Source of the DNA: Intrasporangium calvum
GTDB lineage: Bacteria; Actinomycetota; Actinomycetes; Actinomycetales; Dermatophilaceae
Direction: 5' to 3'
Length of the DNA: 60,164 bases
Assembly: GCF_028446585.1 (NCBI RefSeq)
Contig: NZ_JAPFQL010000034.1
Span: 1-60,164, forward strand
In this document: piece by piece, positions 38,460 through 51,267 of the stretch
Layout of the letters: the number at the start of each line of letters is the position of its first letter
Position numbering within the stretch: the stretch's first letter is position 1
Program-made: the position numbers and the translations under genes
The notes under the pieces: model-generated
The model's input: the letters and a program-made list of their open reading frames with translations, nothing else
Database searches by the model: none
Told to the model about the DNA's origin: nothing

Positions 38460-39971
38460 TCAGCGCGTGCGCGGGAAGCCGAGGTCGACGGTCGAGGTCG
38501 CCGGGTCCGGCCACCGCTCCGTGATGACCTTGCCACGCGTGTAGAAGTTGACCCCCTCGGGCCCGTACATGTGGGTGTCGCCGAAGAGGGAGTCCTTCCA
38601 GCCGCCGAAGGAGTAGTAGGCAACCGGCACCGGGATCGGCACGTTCACGCCGACCATGCCGACCTCGACCTCGTTCTTGAACCGGCGAGCGGCTCCCCCG
38701 TCGCGGGTGAAGATGGCCGTGCCGTTGGCGTAGTGGTTGGAGTTGATCAGGGCGAGGCCCTCGTCGAACGTCGCGACCCGCACCACCGACAGGACCGGAC
38801 CGAAGATCTCGTCGGTGTAGACCGTCATCTCCGGGGTGACCTCGTCCAGGAGCGTCATCCCGAGGAAGAAGCCGTCCTGCGGCACGTCCTGCTCGCGGCC
38901 GTCCACGACGACCTTGGCCCCGGCCTCGGCGCCCGCTCCGATGTAGCCGGCCACCCGGTCGCGGTGCTCACGCGTGATGAGCGGGCCCATGTCGGTGCCC
39001 GGCTCGGAACCCGGACCGACCTTGAGCGACGGGAGCCGCTCCTGGATCGCCGAGACGAGCTCGTCGCCCACCTCGCCCACCGCGACGGCGACGGAGAGGG
39101 CCATGCACCGCTCACCCGCTGCGCCATAGGCAGCCGAGACGATGGAGTCGGCCGCGAGGTTGACGTCGGCGTCGGGCAGCACCAGCGCGTGGTTCTTCGC
39201 GCCGCCGAGGGCCTGGACCCGCTTGCCGTTGGCGGTGCCGCGCTCGTAGATGTAGCGCGCGATGGGCGTGGAGCCCACGAAGCTGACGGCCGCGATGTCC
39301 TCGTGGTCGAGGATCGTGTCGACCGCCTCCTTGTCACCGTGGACGACGGTGAAGACGCCGTCGGGCAGCCCTGCCTCCTTCCACAGCTGGGCGATGAAGA
39401 GCGAGGCCGAGGGGTCCTTCTCACTCGGCTTCAGCACGAACGCGTTGCCGCAGGCGATCGCGTTGGCACACATCCACAGCGGCACCATGACGGGGAAGTT
39501 GAACGGGGTGATCCCGGCCACCACACCCAGCGGCTGCCGGACGTTGTAGACGTCCACCCCCGTCGCTGCCTGCTCGCTGTAACCGCCCTTGAGCAGCTGC
39601 GGGATGCCAGTGGCGAACTCGACGTTCTCGAGGCCGCGGGCGATCTCGCCGGCCGCGTCGGCGAGGACCTTGCCGTGCTCGGCGGTGATGATGGCCGCCA
39701 GCTCGTCGGAGCGCGCGTGAAGGAGCTCGCGGAATGCGAAGAGGACTGCGGCGCGGCGGGACAGCGAGCTCTGGCGCCACTCCCCTGCGGCGGCGACCGC
39801 CGTCTTGATGGCTGCGTCGACCTCGGCGGCGGAGGCGAGCGGCACCAGGGCGGTGGTCTGCCCCGTGGCCGGGTCGTAGACCGGGGAGGTGCGGCTGGAG
39901 GCGCCGGCAACGGGTCCTCCGGAGATCCAGTGGTCGAGCGGGCGCACGGAGGCTGAGGCGATGTCGTTCAT
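38460..39971 (-). CDS. mmsA: CoA-acylating methylmalonate-semialdehyde dehydrogenase
   Basis: About 503 residues from the ATG at 39971. An aldehyde dehydrogenase fold: GVVAGITPFNFPVMVPLWM, FVLKPSEKDP, SFVGSTPIARYIYERG and the active-site Cys in GERCMALS. This family oxidises malonate or methylmalonate semialdehyde with NAD and CoA to acetyl- or propionyl-CoA. It is the first gene of the operon with the aminotransferase and is divergent from the MocR regulator, which likely controls it. A start at 39992 adds 7 residues and is less likely. Confidence 0.9.
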   Translation of the reverse strand: MNDIASASVRPLDHWISGGPVAGASSRTSPVYDPATGQTTALVPLASAAEVDAAIKTAVAAAGEWRQSSLSRRAAVLFAFRELLHARSDELAAIITAEHGKVLADAAGEIARGLENVEFATGIPQLLKGGYSEQAATGVDVYNVRQPLGVVAGITPFNFPVMVPLWMCANAIACGNAFVLKPSEKDPSASLFIAQLWKEAGLPDGVFTVVHGDKEAVDTILDHEDIAAVSFVGSTPIARYIYERGTANGKRVQALGGAKNHALVLPDADVNLAADSIVSAAYGAAGERCMALSVAVAVGEVGDELVSAIQERLPSLKVGPGSEPGTDMGPLITREHRDRVAGYIGAGAEAGAKVVVDGREQDVPQDGFFLGMTLLDEVTPEMTVYTDEIFGPVLSVVRVATFDEGLALINSNHYANGTAIFTRDGGAARRFKNEVEVGMVGVNVPIPVPVAYYSFGGWKDSLFGDTHMYGPEGVNFYTRGKVITERWPDPATSTVDLGFPRTR

Positions 39972-40002
39972 GGGTGAAAGATTACGTTCCACTTGTCACC
40001 CA

Positions 40003-40030
40003 TACAAAGAGTTTGTTGCTACAGTACAAA
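40003..40030. promoter_or_regulatory. Candidate MocR operator, paired TACAAA sites
   Basis: TACAAA occurs at 40003-40008 and 40025-40030 in the same orientation, 22 bp apart (about two helical turns). An inverted TTTGT sits between (40012-40016), giving the perfect palindrome ACAAA-GAG-TTTGT at 40004-40016. It lies in the 60-bp AT-rich gap between mmsA and the MocR gene. Direct repeats are typical operators of MocR regulators. Confidence 0.5.
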
Positions 40031-40031
40031 C

Positions 40032-41381
40032 ATGCGCGATGTTCTCTCCGCCCTCGAGGAACGGCTCGACTCGCCCACGAGCAAGGGGCTCGCGCACGCA
40101 GTCTCGATCGCGATCCGCGACGGAGCCCTGGCTCCCGGGGACCGGCTGCCACCGATCCGGCGCGTCGCCCAGGAGCTCATGCTCTCGCCGACCACCGTCA
40201 GCGCCGCCTGGCAGCTGCTCTCGCGCTCGGGCACCATCCGGTCCGACGGGCGCCGCGGGACGACCGTGGCTCCCGCCACCCGCGGGGGCGAGCGCTACTC
40301 CACGGCGCTCAAGCGTGACGCAGCCCAAGGGCTCGACCTCTCGACAGGCGTGCCGGACCCAGCGCTCCTGCCGGACCTGGCCCCGCTCACCGACCGGCTG
40401 GACGGGCAGATCGTGCCGAGCAGCTATCTCGACGATCCGGTCCTGCCCGAGCTGCGCGACCTCCTCCTGGCTGACTGGCCGGCCCCGGCAGAGGACCTGC
40501 TGATCGTGGACGGGGCGATGGATGCCCTCGACCTGGTGACCCGGACGCTGATCCGTCCGGGCGACCACGTGATCGTCGAAAGTCCCGGTTTCCCAGTGCT
40601 GCTCGACCTGCTGGAGGATCGCGGGGTCGTGGTCCAGCCGGTCCACCTCGACCACAGTGGTCCCGACCTGGACGACGTCGCCGCCCGCCTCACCGGCAGA
40701 CCGGCCGCCATGATCATCCAGCCCCGCGGCCAGAACCCGACGGGCGTCTCCCTCACGCCGACCCGCGCCAGGCGGCTTGCCGGCCTGCTGGGGTCCACGT
40801 CGTGCCTCGTCATCGAGGACGACTCGGCCGGGGACATCGCCTCCTCCCCCGCCCTCAGCCTCGGCGCCTGGCTGCCCGACCGGACCGTCCACATCCGCAG
40901 CTTCAGCAAGTCCTACGGCCCGGACCTGCGGCTCGCCGCGATGACGGGCCCGAGCCACTTGCTCGCCCCGATCCGCCACCTCCGGGCCCTGGGGCAGGGT
41001 TGGACGAGCAGGCTGCTCCAGAGAGCCCTCACCGCCCTCCTGACCGATCCGGAGGCCCAGGCCAGGGTGCGCTCGGCCCGAGCCGAGTACGCGCGCCGGC
41101 GGAGTCTGGTGACGGCTCGCCTCGCTGCACACGGGATCGCAGTCGAGGGCACGGACGGGCTCAACATCTGGGTGCCCGTCCGGGACGAGTCCGCGGCCGT
41201 GCTTCGGCTGGCCAGCGCGGGCATCGCCGTGGCACCCGGTGGGCCCTTCGTCGTCGACAGCCGGGTCGAGACTCCCCACATCCGGGTGACCACGGGACTC
41301 ATCGCCTCAGGGCACGTCGACGTGGCGGACGCGATCGCGGAGGCGGCGACCGCATCGGCCTGGTCGGCCCAGCACCGCTGA
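40032..41381 (+). CDS. MocR-family GntR-type regulator with aminotransferase domain
   Basis: A 449-residue protein. The winged HTH (KGLAHAVSIAIRDGALAPGDR, LSPTTVSAAWQLLSRSG) is followed by a fold-type I aminotransferase-like domain with the PLP-binding lysine Lys293 in RSFSKSYGPD. PLP or an amino-acid adduct is the expected effector. It is divergent from the mmsA-aminotransferase operon, which makes that operon its natural target. The start at 40032 gives the HTH at the N-terminus and no extra residues. It leaves only a short 5' leader and may be leaderless. Confidence 0.88.
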   Translation: MRDVLSALEERLDSPTSKGLAHAVSIAIRDGALAPGDRLPPIRRVAQELMLSPTTVSAAWQLLSRSGTIRSDGRRGTTVAPATRGGERYSTALKRDAAQGLDLSTGVPDPALLPDLAPLTDRLDGQIVPSSYLDDPVLPELRDLLLADWPAPAEDLLIVDGAMDALDLVTRTLIRPGDHVIVESPGFPVLLDLLEDRGVVVQPVHLDHSGPDLDDVAARLTGRPAAMIIQPRGQNPTGVSLTPTRARRLAGLLGSTSCLVIEDDSAGDIASSPALSLGAWLPDRTVHIRSFSKSYGPDLRLAAMTGPSHLLAPIRHLRALGQGWTSRLLQRALTALLTDPEAQARVRSARAEYARRRSLVTARLAAHGIAVEGTDGLNIWVPVRDESAAVLRLASAGIAVAPGGPFVVDSRVETPHIRVTTGLIASGHVDVADAIAEAATASAWSAQHR

Positions 41382-41449
41382 GCGCCTTTCGGGGCAGGGC
41401 GCGCATTCCCGGAGGCACTCGCAGGGTCCGCCCTCCTACGATCGAGTCC

Positions 41450-42805
41450 GTGACCCGAGCCACCCGGGACGACCGGCCCCTCGCGCGGCCGGCGTCCGTC
41501 CTCGCCGACCTGGCACTCGCAGCCGCCCTGGCGGCGCTGCTGCTGACGGCGAGCCTCGGAGCACTGGCCGACTCCGACCTGGCGGGGACCTGGCGCGCAG
41601 CCGTGGTGGCTGCCCTCGTGATCATCCACGTGGCGGTGGCGGGCAGGTCCCGCTGGCCCGTGGCCGGCTTCGTCGCCACGTCGACCGGCATGCTCGTGCT
41701 GGCCCTCGCTCCGGACTTCGGGGGTCGGGCGGCGGTCGAGGCAGGCAGCCCCTACTCGCCGCTGCTCCTGCCCTCCGGTCTGCTCTTCTTCGTCGTTCTC
41801 TACACCGTCAGCGCACGAGCCCCGGCTCCCGTCCCCACCCTCGCCCTGGGGGTCAGCCTGGCCGGGGCGGTCATCACCGTCGCCCGCCTGTGGGACACCG
41901 GTGAGTTCGTGTCGACTCCCGTGTCCGGTGCCCTCGCCTGGCGGATGTTCGTCGCAGCCGCCGTGAGCGCGGGTGTCCTGGCGGCGTGGTCGCTCGGCAG
42001 ATACCGCGCCACCCGTCTCGCTTGGGTTGCAGCGCTCGAGGAGCGGGCCGTCCGCGCCGAACGAGAACGCCAGACCGCGATCGTCCAGGCCCGAGCCGAT
42101 CTCGAGCAGGAGGCAGAGCGGGCTGCCGCCGCCGAACGACGCCGGATCGCCCGTGAGATGCACGACGTCGTCGCCCACTCGCTCGCGGTGATGGTGGGCC
42201 AGGCCGAAGGCGGCCGGATGATGGTCGGGCGCGATCCGGACCGTGCCGGGCCGGTGCTCGCGACGGTCGCCGAGCAGGGCCGGCAGGCACTCACGGAGCT
42301 GCGCTCGCTCCTCGGGGTGCTCCGCGACGAGGAGACCGTGCCAACCCGGCCGCAGCCTCGCCTCGACGAGCTCGACGGGCTCGTCGACGAGGTCCGCCGG
42401 GCCGGACTGTCGGTCGACGTGGTCGAGCGTGGCACGCGGCACGCCTTGCCGGCGACCGCGGACCTGACGGCCTTCCGGGTCGTGCAGGAGTCGCTGACGA
42501 ACGTCGTCAAGCACGCCGGCCCCGGCGCGAGCGCCACGGTCGCCCTCGACTGGCTGCCCAACCGGCTGCAGATCCGCGTCTCGGATGACGGGTCCCGCCG
42601 CGAGAAGGGCGAGGCCGACGGGATCCCTGGTCGCGGTCTCGTCGGGATGCGTGAGCGCCTCGACCTCGTGGGCGGGACCCTCGTCCATTCCGGTCCGGAC
42701 CCGACGGGCCGGGACGGTTTCATCGTGGAGGCACACGTCCCCACTCCAGCGGGCCACCACCCCACGGGCGCCGTTCACCCTCCAACGGAAGGAACCACCT
42801 CGTGA
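41450..42805 (+). CDS. NarL-type sensor histidine kinase
   Basis: A 451-residue kinase from a GTG at 41450. Four to five membrane helices fill about the first 190 residues without a large sensor loop, followed by a short coiled coil, the HisKA_3 helix with His238 (RRIAREMHDVVAHSLAV) and a HATPase_c domain (RVVQESLTNVVKHAG, VSDDGSRR, GLVGMRERLDLVGG). The frame is open upstream but overlaps the MocR gene. Its stop overlaps the start of the response regulator (GTGA), so they form a coupled pair. The signal is unknown. Confidence 0.88.
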   Translation: MTRATRDDRPLARPASVLADLALAAALAALLLTASLGALADSDLAGTWRAAVVAALVIIHVAVAGRSRWPVAGFVATSTGMLVLALAPDFGGRAAVEAGSPYSPLLLPSGLLFFVVLYTVSARAPAPVPTLALGVSLAGAVITVARLWDTGEFVSTPVSGALAWRMFVAAAVSAGVLAAWSLGRYRATRLAWVAALEERAVRAERERQTAIVQARADLEQEAERAAAAERRRIAREMHDVVAHSLAVMVGQAEGGRMMVGRDPDRAGPVLATVAEQGRQALTELRSLLGVLRDEETVPTRPQPRLDELDGLVDEVRRAGLSVDVVERGTRHALPATADLTAFRVVQESLTNVVKHAGPGASATVALDWLPNRLQIRVSDDGSRREKGEADGIPGRGLVGMRERLDLVGGTLVHSGPDPTGRDGFIVEAHVPTPAGHHPTGAVHPPTEGTTS

Positions 42806-43476
42806 CGTCCTCTGGCCCCATCCGGGTCGCCATCGCCGACGACCAGGAGCTCATGCGCTCGGCGCTCGCCATGGTCGTGGGCAGCCAGCCCGACCTCGAT
42901 CTCGTCGGCGAGGCGGACGACGGGGTGGCCATCGTGGAGCTGTGCCGATCTCGTCGGGTCGACGTCGTCCTCATGGATGTCCGGATGCCGCGCGTCAACG
43001 GCATCGAGGCGACGCGCCGGCTGCTGGCCTCGCCCGCACCCCCGCGGATCATCGTGGTGACGACGTTCGACCTGGACGAGTACGCATTCGCCGCCCTCCA
43101 TGCGGGCGCGAGTGGCTTCCTGCTCAAGGACGCCCGTGGCGAGGACATCCTCGATGCGATCCGGGTGGTGCACGCCGGGCACGCCGTCGTCTCCCCTGCG
43201 ACGACGAGGCGACTCATCGAGCACCTCGTCACCTCACCGCCGCCTGACGGGGCTCGCGCCCAGTCCGTCATCGACGCGCTGACCGCCCGCGAGCAGGACG
43301 TCCTCCTCGAGCTGGCCACCGGCGCCTCCAACGCGGAGATCGCCCGGAAGCTCTTCCTGTCGGAGGCCACCGTCAAGACGCATGTCGGCCACGTCCTCGG
43401 CAAGCTCGACCTGCGAGACCGCGTCCAGGCGGTCGTCCTCGCCTACGAGGCGGGGCTGGTGCGGCCCGGAGGCTGA
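42802..43476 (+). CDS. LuxR/NarL-type response regulator
   Basis: A 224-residue regulator starting with GTG in the kinase stop codon. The receiver domain has Asp59 (VVLMDVRMP) and FLLKDARGE; the C-terminal LuxR HTH is complete (LTAREQDVLLELATGASNAEIARKLFLSE and so on to RDRVQAVVLAYE). It is paired with the kinase just upstream. Comparison with the truncated regulator at 34883 shows what the broken one lacks. Confidence 0.92.
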   Translation: MTSSGPIRVAIADDQELMRSALAMVVGSQPDLDLVGEADDGVAIVELCRSRRVDVVLMDVRMPRVNGIEATRRLLASPAPPRIIVVTTFDLDEYAFAALHAGASGFLLKDARGEDILDAIRVVHAGHAVVSPATTRRLIEHLVTSPPPDGARAQSVIDALTAREQDVLLELATGASNAEIARKLFLSEATVKTHVGHVLGKLDLRDRVQAVVLAYEAGLVRPGG

Positions 43477-43487
43477 GAGCGGCGGCC

Positions 43488-43504
43488 GGCCCAGCGGCAT
43501 ACGG
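43488..43504 (+). repeat. REP-like repeat copy f
   Basis: GGCCCAGCGGCATACGG, 12 nt after the response regulator stop and before the convergent HAD gene end. Confidence 0.7.
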
Positions 43505-43516
43505 CTCGGAGCTGCG

Positions 43517-44221
43517 TCACGGCCCCGAGACGGAGGAGCCCACGCGCGAGACCCCGGTGGCCACGGCCCTGAGGTCTGCAGCCGTGAGTCCCGACAGGGT
43601 CGGAAGCGTCACCGCGCCCGGCGTCTCGGGCACGGGCACGATGTGCGGGATGGCGATGGTCGGCACCCCGGCCGCGGTTGCGGACGCCACCCCCGTCGGT
43701 GAGTCCTCGATCGCGACACAGTCGGCCGGGTCCGCGCCCACGAGCCGGGCCGCGAGCAGGTAGGGCTCCGGGTGCGGCTTGCCCCGTGTGACCGCGTCAC
43801 CCGTGACCAGGTGGGCGAACGACCCGCCCGGCAACCTGCGGACGACCGTCTCGGCGAGGTTGCGCCACGACATGGTCACGAGGACGTTCGGTACCCCGAG
43901 GCCCACGAGCTCCTCGAGGAGCTCGCGGGCTCCCGGGCGCCAGGGCACGGAGACCTCTACCTGCTCGATGACCCGGTGCAGGAGCCCGTCGATGACCTCC
44001 GGCACGGAGAGCCGGATCCCGGTGAGGTCGATGATGACCTGCGCCGACACGTCGAGGGCGTTGCCGACGAGCCGGTGGGCCAGCTCGTCGCTCCACTCTC
44101 CACCGTGGGCCGCGACCAGCTCGTGCTCGGCCGCGATCCAGTAGGGCTCGGTGTCGACGAGGGTGCCGTCCATGTCCCAGAGGACCGCGGCAGGAAGGCC
44201 CGGCTGCCCGACCCGTGGCAT
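43517..44221 (-). CDS. HAD-superfamily hydrolase
   Basis: A 234-residue phosphatase. Motif I is WDMDGTLVDTEPYW with nucleophile Asp, motif II VTMSW, motif III the Lys in TRGKPHPEPY and motif IV CVAIEDSPTG. It belongs to the beta-phosphoglucomutase-like/GPH group, which acts on sugar phosphates. The substrate cannot be told from sequence. It starts 5 nt after metH on the same strand and is probably read from the same transcript. Confidence 0.88.
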   Translation of the reverse strand: MPRVGQPGLPAAVLWDMDGTLVDTEPYWIAAEHELVAAHGGEWSDELAHRLVGNALDVSAQVIIDLTGIRLSVPEVIDGLLHRVIEQVEVSVPWRPGARELLEELVGLGVPNVLVTMSWRNLAETVVRRLPGGSFAHLVTGDAVTRGKPHPEPYLLAARLVGADPADCVAIEDSPTGVASATAAGVPTIAIPHIVPVPETPGAVTLPTLSGLTAADLRAVATGVSRVGSSVSGP

Positions 44222-44225
44222 CGCC

Positions 44226-48017
<3,792 letters not shown>

Positions 48018-48191
48018 GGTTTCTCTCCGGGAGGGTGGGCAGGATCCCCAATTCTAGGGAGATCGGCGCCGTCGTCCCTTCCGTGGCCGAGGAGTGGTCG
48101 CCGTTGGCCCTCCGCAGCTTCCTGTGGCAGACCGTCCCCGCGGCATAAGGTGAGATGCAGGGGCACGTCCGCCCCGCTGAGAGGAGAGGCC

Positions 48192-49046
48192 GTGCTGGAG
48201 TTCGAGGACGTCCCGGATCTCGTCGACCCGGTGCTCATCGCGGCCTTCGAGGGCTGGAACGACGCGGGCGAGGCGGCGAGCGCCGTCGTCCGGCACCTGG
48301 CCGAGGTCTGGGATGCCGAGCTGGTCGCGGCGTTCGACCCGGAGGACTACTACGACTTCCAGGTCAACCGGCCCCGCGTCGGCATCGAGGACGGCCGGCG
48401 GGTCCTGTCGTGGCCGACAACGCGGATCCTCGTCGCGACGGAGACGGGTTTTGACCGGGACGTCGTGCTTGTCCAGGGCATCGAGCCGTCGATGCGGTGG
48501 CGGAGCTTCTCGGTGGAGCTGCTCGAGCTGGCCCAGCAGCTGGGCGTGTCGACGATCGTCACGATCGGCGCCCTGCTCGCGGACGTGCCGCACACGCGCC
48601 CGATCCCGGTGACGGCCACGGCGGAGGACGACGCGGCGATCCACCGGTTCGACGTCGAGGCGAGCCGCTACGAGGGTCCGACCGGCATCGTCGGGGTGCT
48701 CAGCGCGACGGCGAGCGACGCGGGTGTGCCGACGGTGTCGGCGTGGGCCGCGGTGCCGCACTACGCGGGGGGCTCGCCCTCGCCGAAGGCGACGCTGAGC
48801 CTGCTGCGGCGCATCGAGTCCCTGCTCGGGGTGACGATCGAGCACGGCGAGCTGGAGGAGAACGCCCGCGCGTGGGAGCGCGGGGTCGACGAGCTGGCCC
48901 AGTCGGACGAGGAGGTCGCCGAGTACGTCCAGTCCCTCGAGGAGGCCCAGGACACGGCCCAGCTGCCCGAGGCGACCGGCGACGCGATCGCGCGGGAGTT
49001 CGAGCGCTACCTGCGGGGTCGGGACGACGACCAGGGCGGCCGCTGA
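48192..49046 (+). CDS. PAC2 family protein
   Basis: A 284-residue protein from a GTG at 48192, with GAGGAGAGG upstream. VLIAAFEGWNDAGEAASAVV is the PAC2 signature. In eukaryotes PAC2 assists proteasome assembly; in actinobacteria the family is often found in proteasome-containing genomes, but its role is not proven. The C-terminal 90 residues are an acidic helical region (ENARAWERGVDEL, SDEEVAEYVQSLEEAQD). It is divergent from metH. The gene is about 30 kb from the proteasome genes. Confidence 0.88.
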   Translation: MLEFEDVPDLVDPVLIAAFEGWNDAGEAASAVVRHLAEVWDAELVAAFDPEDYYDFQVNRPRVGIEDGRRVLSWPTTRILVATETGFDRDVVLVQGIEPSMRWRSFSVELLELAQQLGVSTIVTIGALLADVPHTRPIPVTATAEDDAAIHRFDVEASRYEGPTGIVGVLSATASDAGVPTVSAWAAVPHYAGGSPSPKATLSLLRRIESLLGVTIEHGELEENARAWERGVDELAQSDEEVAEYVQSLEEAQDTAQLPEATGDAIAREFERYLRGRDDDQGGR

Positions 49047-49074
49047 CCTGCGGCGTCGGGCTGGCTTCCTGCTG

Positions 49075-49101
49075 CCGTATGCCGCTGGGCTCGCTCCCAG
49101 C
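49075..49101 (-). repeat. REP-like repeat copy g
   Basis: CCGTATGCCGCTGGGCTCGC then TCCCAGC. GCTGGG and CCCAGC pair with a CTCGCT-type loop. It lies 29 nt after the PAC2 stop, facing the mshC end. Confidence 0.72.
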
Positions 49102-49130
49102 CGGCCGTGGCCGCCGCTCCTACCGCAGAT

Positions 49131-50387
49131 TCAGAGCCGGACGCCGAGGAGGGCGTCGATGGCACGGGCCAGCAGACCGGGCGCCCCGGCGTCGTCGCCG
49201 CCCCGCGCGAGCGCCTCGTCGGCCCACCGGTCGACGGAGGCGAGCGCCCGGGGACTGTCGAGGTCGTCGGCGAGGGCGGCACGGATCTGCGCGACGGTGT
49301 CCTCGGCGGGCGGGCCGCCGTTGCCGGAGAGGGCTCGGCGCCAGGTGGCGAGCCGCTCCTGCGCGGCGGTGAGGTCGCTTTCCTGCCAGATCCAGTCGCT
49401 CGCGTGGTGCCGGGCGAGCAGGGCGAGCCGGATCGCCATCGGGTCGACGCCGGCGCGGCGCAGCTCGGAGACGAAGACGAGGTTGCCCTTGCTCTTGCTC
49501 ATCTTCTCGCCGTCGAGGCCGACCATGCCCTGATGGACGTAGGTCCGGGCGAAGGTGGTCGTGCCGCTGAAGGCGCGGGCGTGCGCAGCGCTCATCTCGT
49601 GGTGCGGGAAGACGAGGTCGGAACCGCCGCCCTGCACGTCGATCGGCAGGCCGAGGTGGGTGCAGGCGATGCAGGCGCACTCGATGTGCCAGCCAGGTCG
49701 GCCCGGACCGAGCGGGCCGCCGTCCCACTCGGGCTCTCCCTCACGGTGGGCGCGCCACAGGAGGGCGTCGAGCCGGTTGCGCTTGCCCTCGCGGTCCGGG
49801 TCGCCGCCGCGCTCGGCGAAGACCTCGAGCATGCCGGCCTCGTCGAGCTGGCTGACCGAGCCGAACTTCGGGTCCCGGCTGACGTCGAAGTAGACGTCGT
49901 GAGCCCCTGGCCGGGAGGCGTCCGGGGCCGGCACGAGGTAGGCGTCCCCTGACGCGAGCAGCTGCTCGATGGGGGCGATGAAGGTCGGGATGCTCTCGAC
50001 GGCCCCGAGGTACTCGTCCGGGGGCAGCACGGCGAGGGCGGTCATGTCCTCGCGGAAGAGGCCGATCTCGCGGGTGGCGAGGTCCTCCCAGGGGATCCCG
50101 TCGCGGTCGGCCCGCTCGAGGAGGGGGTCGTCGATGTCGGTGATGTTCTGCACGTAGCGGACGGCGACACCGCTGTCGCGCAGCGCGCGGACGAGCAGGT
50201 CGAACGTCAGGTACGTCGCGGCGTGACCCAGGTGGGTCGCGTCGTAGGGCGTGATGCCGCAGACGTAGACCGAGGACGTGTCCCCGAGCGCGGCGGGGAG
50301 GAGCTCGCCGGAGACCGTGTCCTTGACGCGGACCTCAGGTGAGCGACCTGGGACCTGGGGGACGAACGGTGCGGGCCAACTCTTCAC
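49131..50387 (-). CDS. mshC: Mycothiol ligase (Cys to GlcN-Ins)
   Basis: A 418-residue class I synthetase-like protein related to Cys[20 protein letters not shown] holds the HIGH-like motif and a zinc-binding Cys; [11 protein letters not shown] and the KMSKS loop ([11 protein letters not shown]) follow. The length and the [12 protein letters not shown] motif distinguish MshC from the longer true CysRS. It joins cysteine to GlcN-Ins with ATP in mycothiol synthesis. It is last in the cluster phosphatase-DUF3090-SCO1664-mshC on the minus strand, a conserved actinobacterial order. Confidence 0.95.
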   Translation of the reverse strand: MKSWPAPFVPQVPGRSPEVRVKDTVSGELLPAALGDTSSVYVCGITPYDATHLGHAATYLTFDLLVRALRDSGVAVRYVQNITDIDDPLLERADRDGIPWEDLATREIGLFREDMTALAVLPPDEYLGAVESIPTFIAPIEQLLASGDAYLVPAPDASRPGAHDVYFDVSRDPKFGSVSQLDEAGMLEVFAERGGDPDREGKRNRLDALLWRAHREGEPEWDGGPLGPGRPGWHIECACIACTHLGLPIDVQGGGSDLVFPHHEMSAAHARAFSGTTTFARTYVHQGMVGLDGEKMSKSKGNLVFVSELRRAGVDPMAIRLALLARHHASDWIWQESDLTAAQERLATWRRALSGNGGPPAEDTVAQIRAALADDLDSPRALASVDRWADEALARGGDDAGAPGLLARAIDALLGVRL

Positions 50388-50430
50388 GCGCAGACTCTAT
50401 CCGCAGCCGGCCGGCCGGCCGCGCATCCCC

Positions 50431-51267
50431 TCAGAGCGGCGGCCACGGGACGGCGGGCCAGCCCGGGCTCGGGCGCGGGTGCCGCCGCAGGCGGAGCAGA
50501 CGGGCGACCCGCTCCCGGAGGGCGGCCACGTCCTCGTGCGGCAGGAGGAGCTCCAGCGCCTCGCCCAGTCCTTCGTCGCGGTCGTCCAGCGTGCCCTGCA
50601 GCCGCTCGAGTCGCGCGAGGTCGGCGTCCGTCAGCGGCTCGCCGGCCCAGCCCCAGAGGACCGTCCGCAGCTTGGGGGTCGCGTGGAAGGTGACGCCGTG
50701 GTCGATCGCCCAGAGCCGGCCGGTGGCGTCGCGCAGGCAGTGCGAGCCCTTGCGGTCGGAGTTGTTGATCACGGCGTCGAGCACGGCGAGCGCCCGGACG
50801 TCGTCGGTCGCGGCGTGGACGACGGTGACCGGCTCACCCGTCACCGTCTCACCGGTGAACGTGGGCAACCAGCCCGTGGGCACCGCATCGCCGGGGACGA
50901 GGTCGACGACCTCGTCGTCCGGTACGGGCGCGAACGGGTCGCCGACCCAGCGCTGGACGGAGCCGGTCCCCAACGGGCCGTCGCGCAGGACGGTCGGCGG
51001 GACGACGTGCCAGCCCCCTGCCTCCGAGACGAGGTGCGCAGCCACTTCGCGGCCGGCCAGGGTGCCCTCGGGGAAGTCCCAGAGCGGCTGCTCGCCCCGC
51101 ACCGGCTTGTAGATGCCGTAGGCGCCGTCACCCGCGACGAGGCGGACCAGCAGGGCGACGTTGGAGGACGACGTGACCCGCCCGACCACCTCCAGCTCGC
51201 CGAGCAGGGCCTGGTCGTGCGCCGCTGCCCCGCGCGGCGGGAGCGCTCCGTCAGCGGCGGTAGCCAT
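50431..51267 (-). CDS. SCO1664 family (PI3/PI4-kinase-like) protein
   Basis: A 278-residue protein of the SCO1664 family, annotated as kinase-like by fold similarity to phosphatidylinositol 3/4-kinases. Seen here are a Lys in YGIYKPVRGEQPLWDFP and the segments AVLDAVINNSDRKGSHCL and LWAIDHGVTFH, which resemble the catalytic and metal-binding loops (DxxxxNxDR, DHG) of that fold. The substrate is unknown. It overlaps DUF3090 by 17 nt and lies 43 nt before mshC, implying a common operon and a possible link to mycothiol. Confidence 0.85.
   Translation of the reverse strand: MATAADGALPPRGAAAHDQALLGELEVVGRVTSSSNVALLVRLVAGDGAYGIYKPVRGEQPLWDFPEGTLAGREVAAHLVSEAGGWHVVPPTVLRDGPLGTGSVQRWVGDPFAPVPDDEVVDLVPGDAVPTGWLPTFTGETVTGEPVTVVHAATDDVRALAVLDAVINNSDRKGSHCLRDATGRLWAIDHGVTFHATPKLRTVLWGWAGEPLTDADLARLERLQGTLDDRDEGLGEALELLLPHEDVAALRERVARLLRLRRHPRPSPGWPAVPWPPL

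Noticed and set aside
40802-41449. N-terminal extension of the histidine kinase into the MocR gene
   Set aside because: It is the shadow of the MocR coding region; the GTG at 41450 directly precedes the membrane helices.
48018-48191. Cobalamin or SAM riboswitch upstream of metH
   Set aside because: I looked for a B12-box-like core and for strong stems followed by a ribosome-binding site switch in the 174-bp gap and saw neither. A covariance-model search would settle it.
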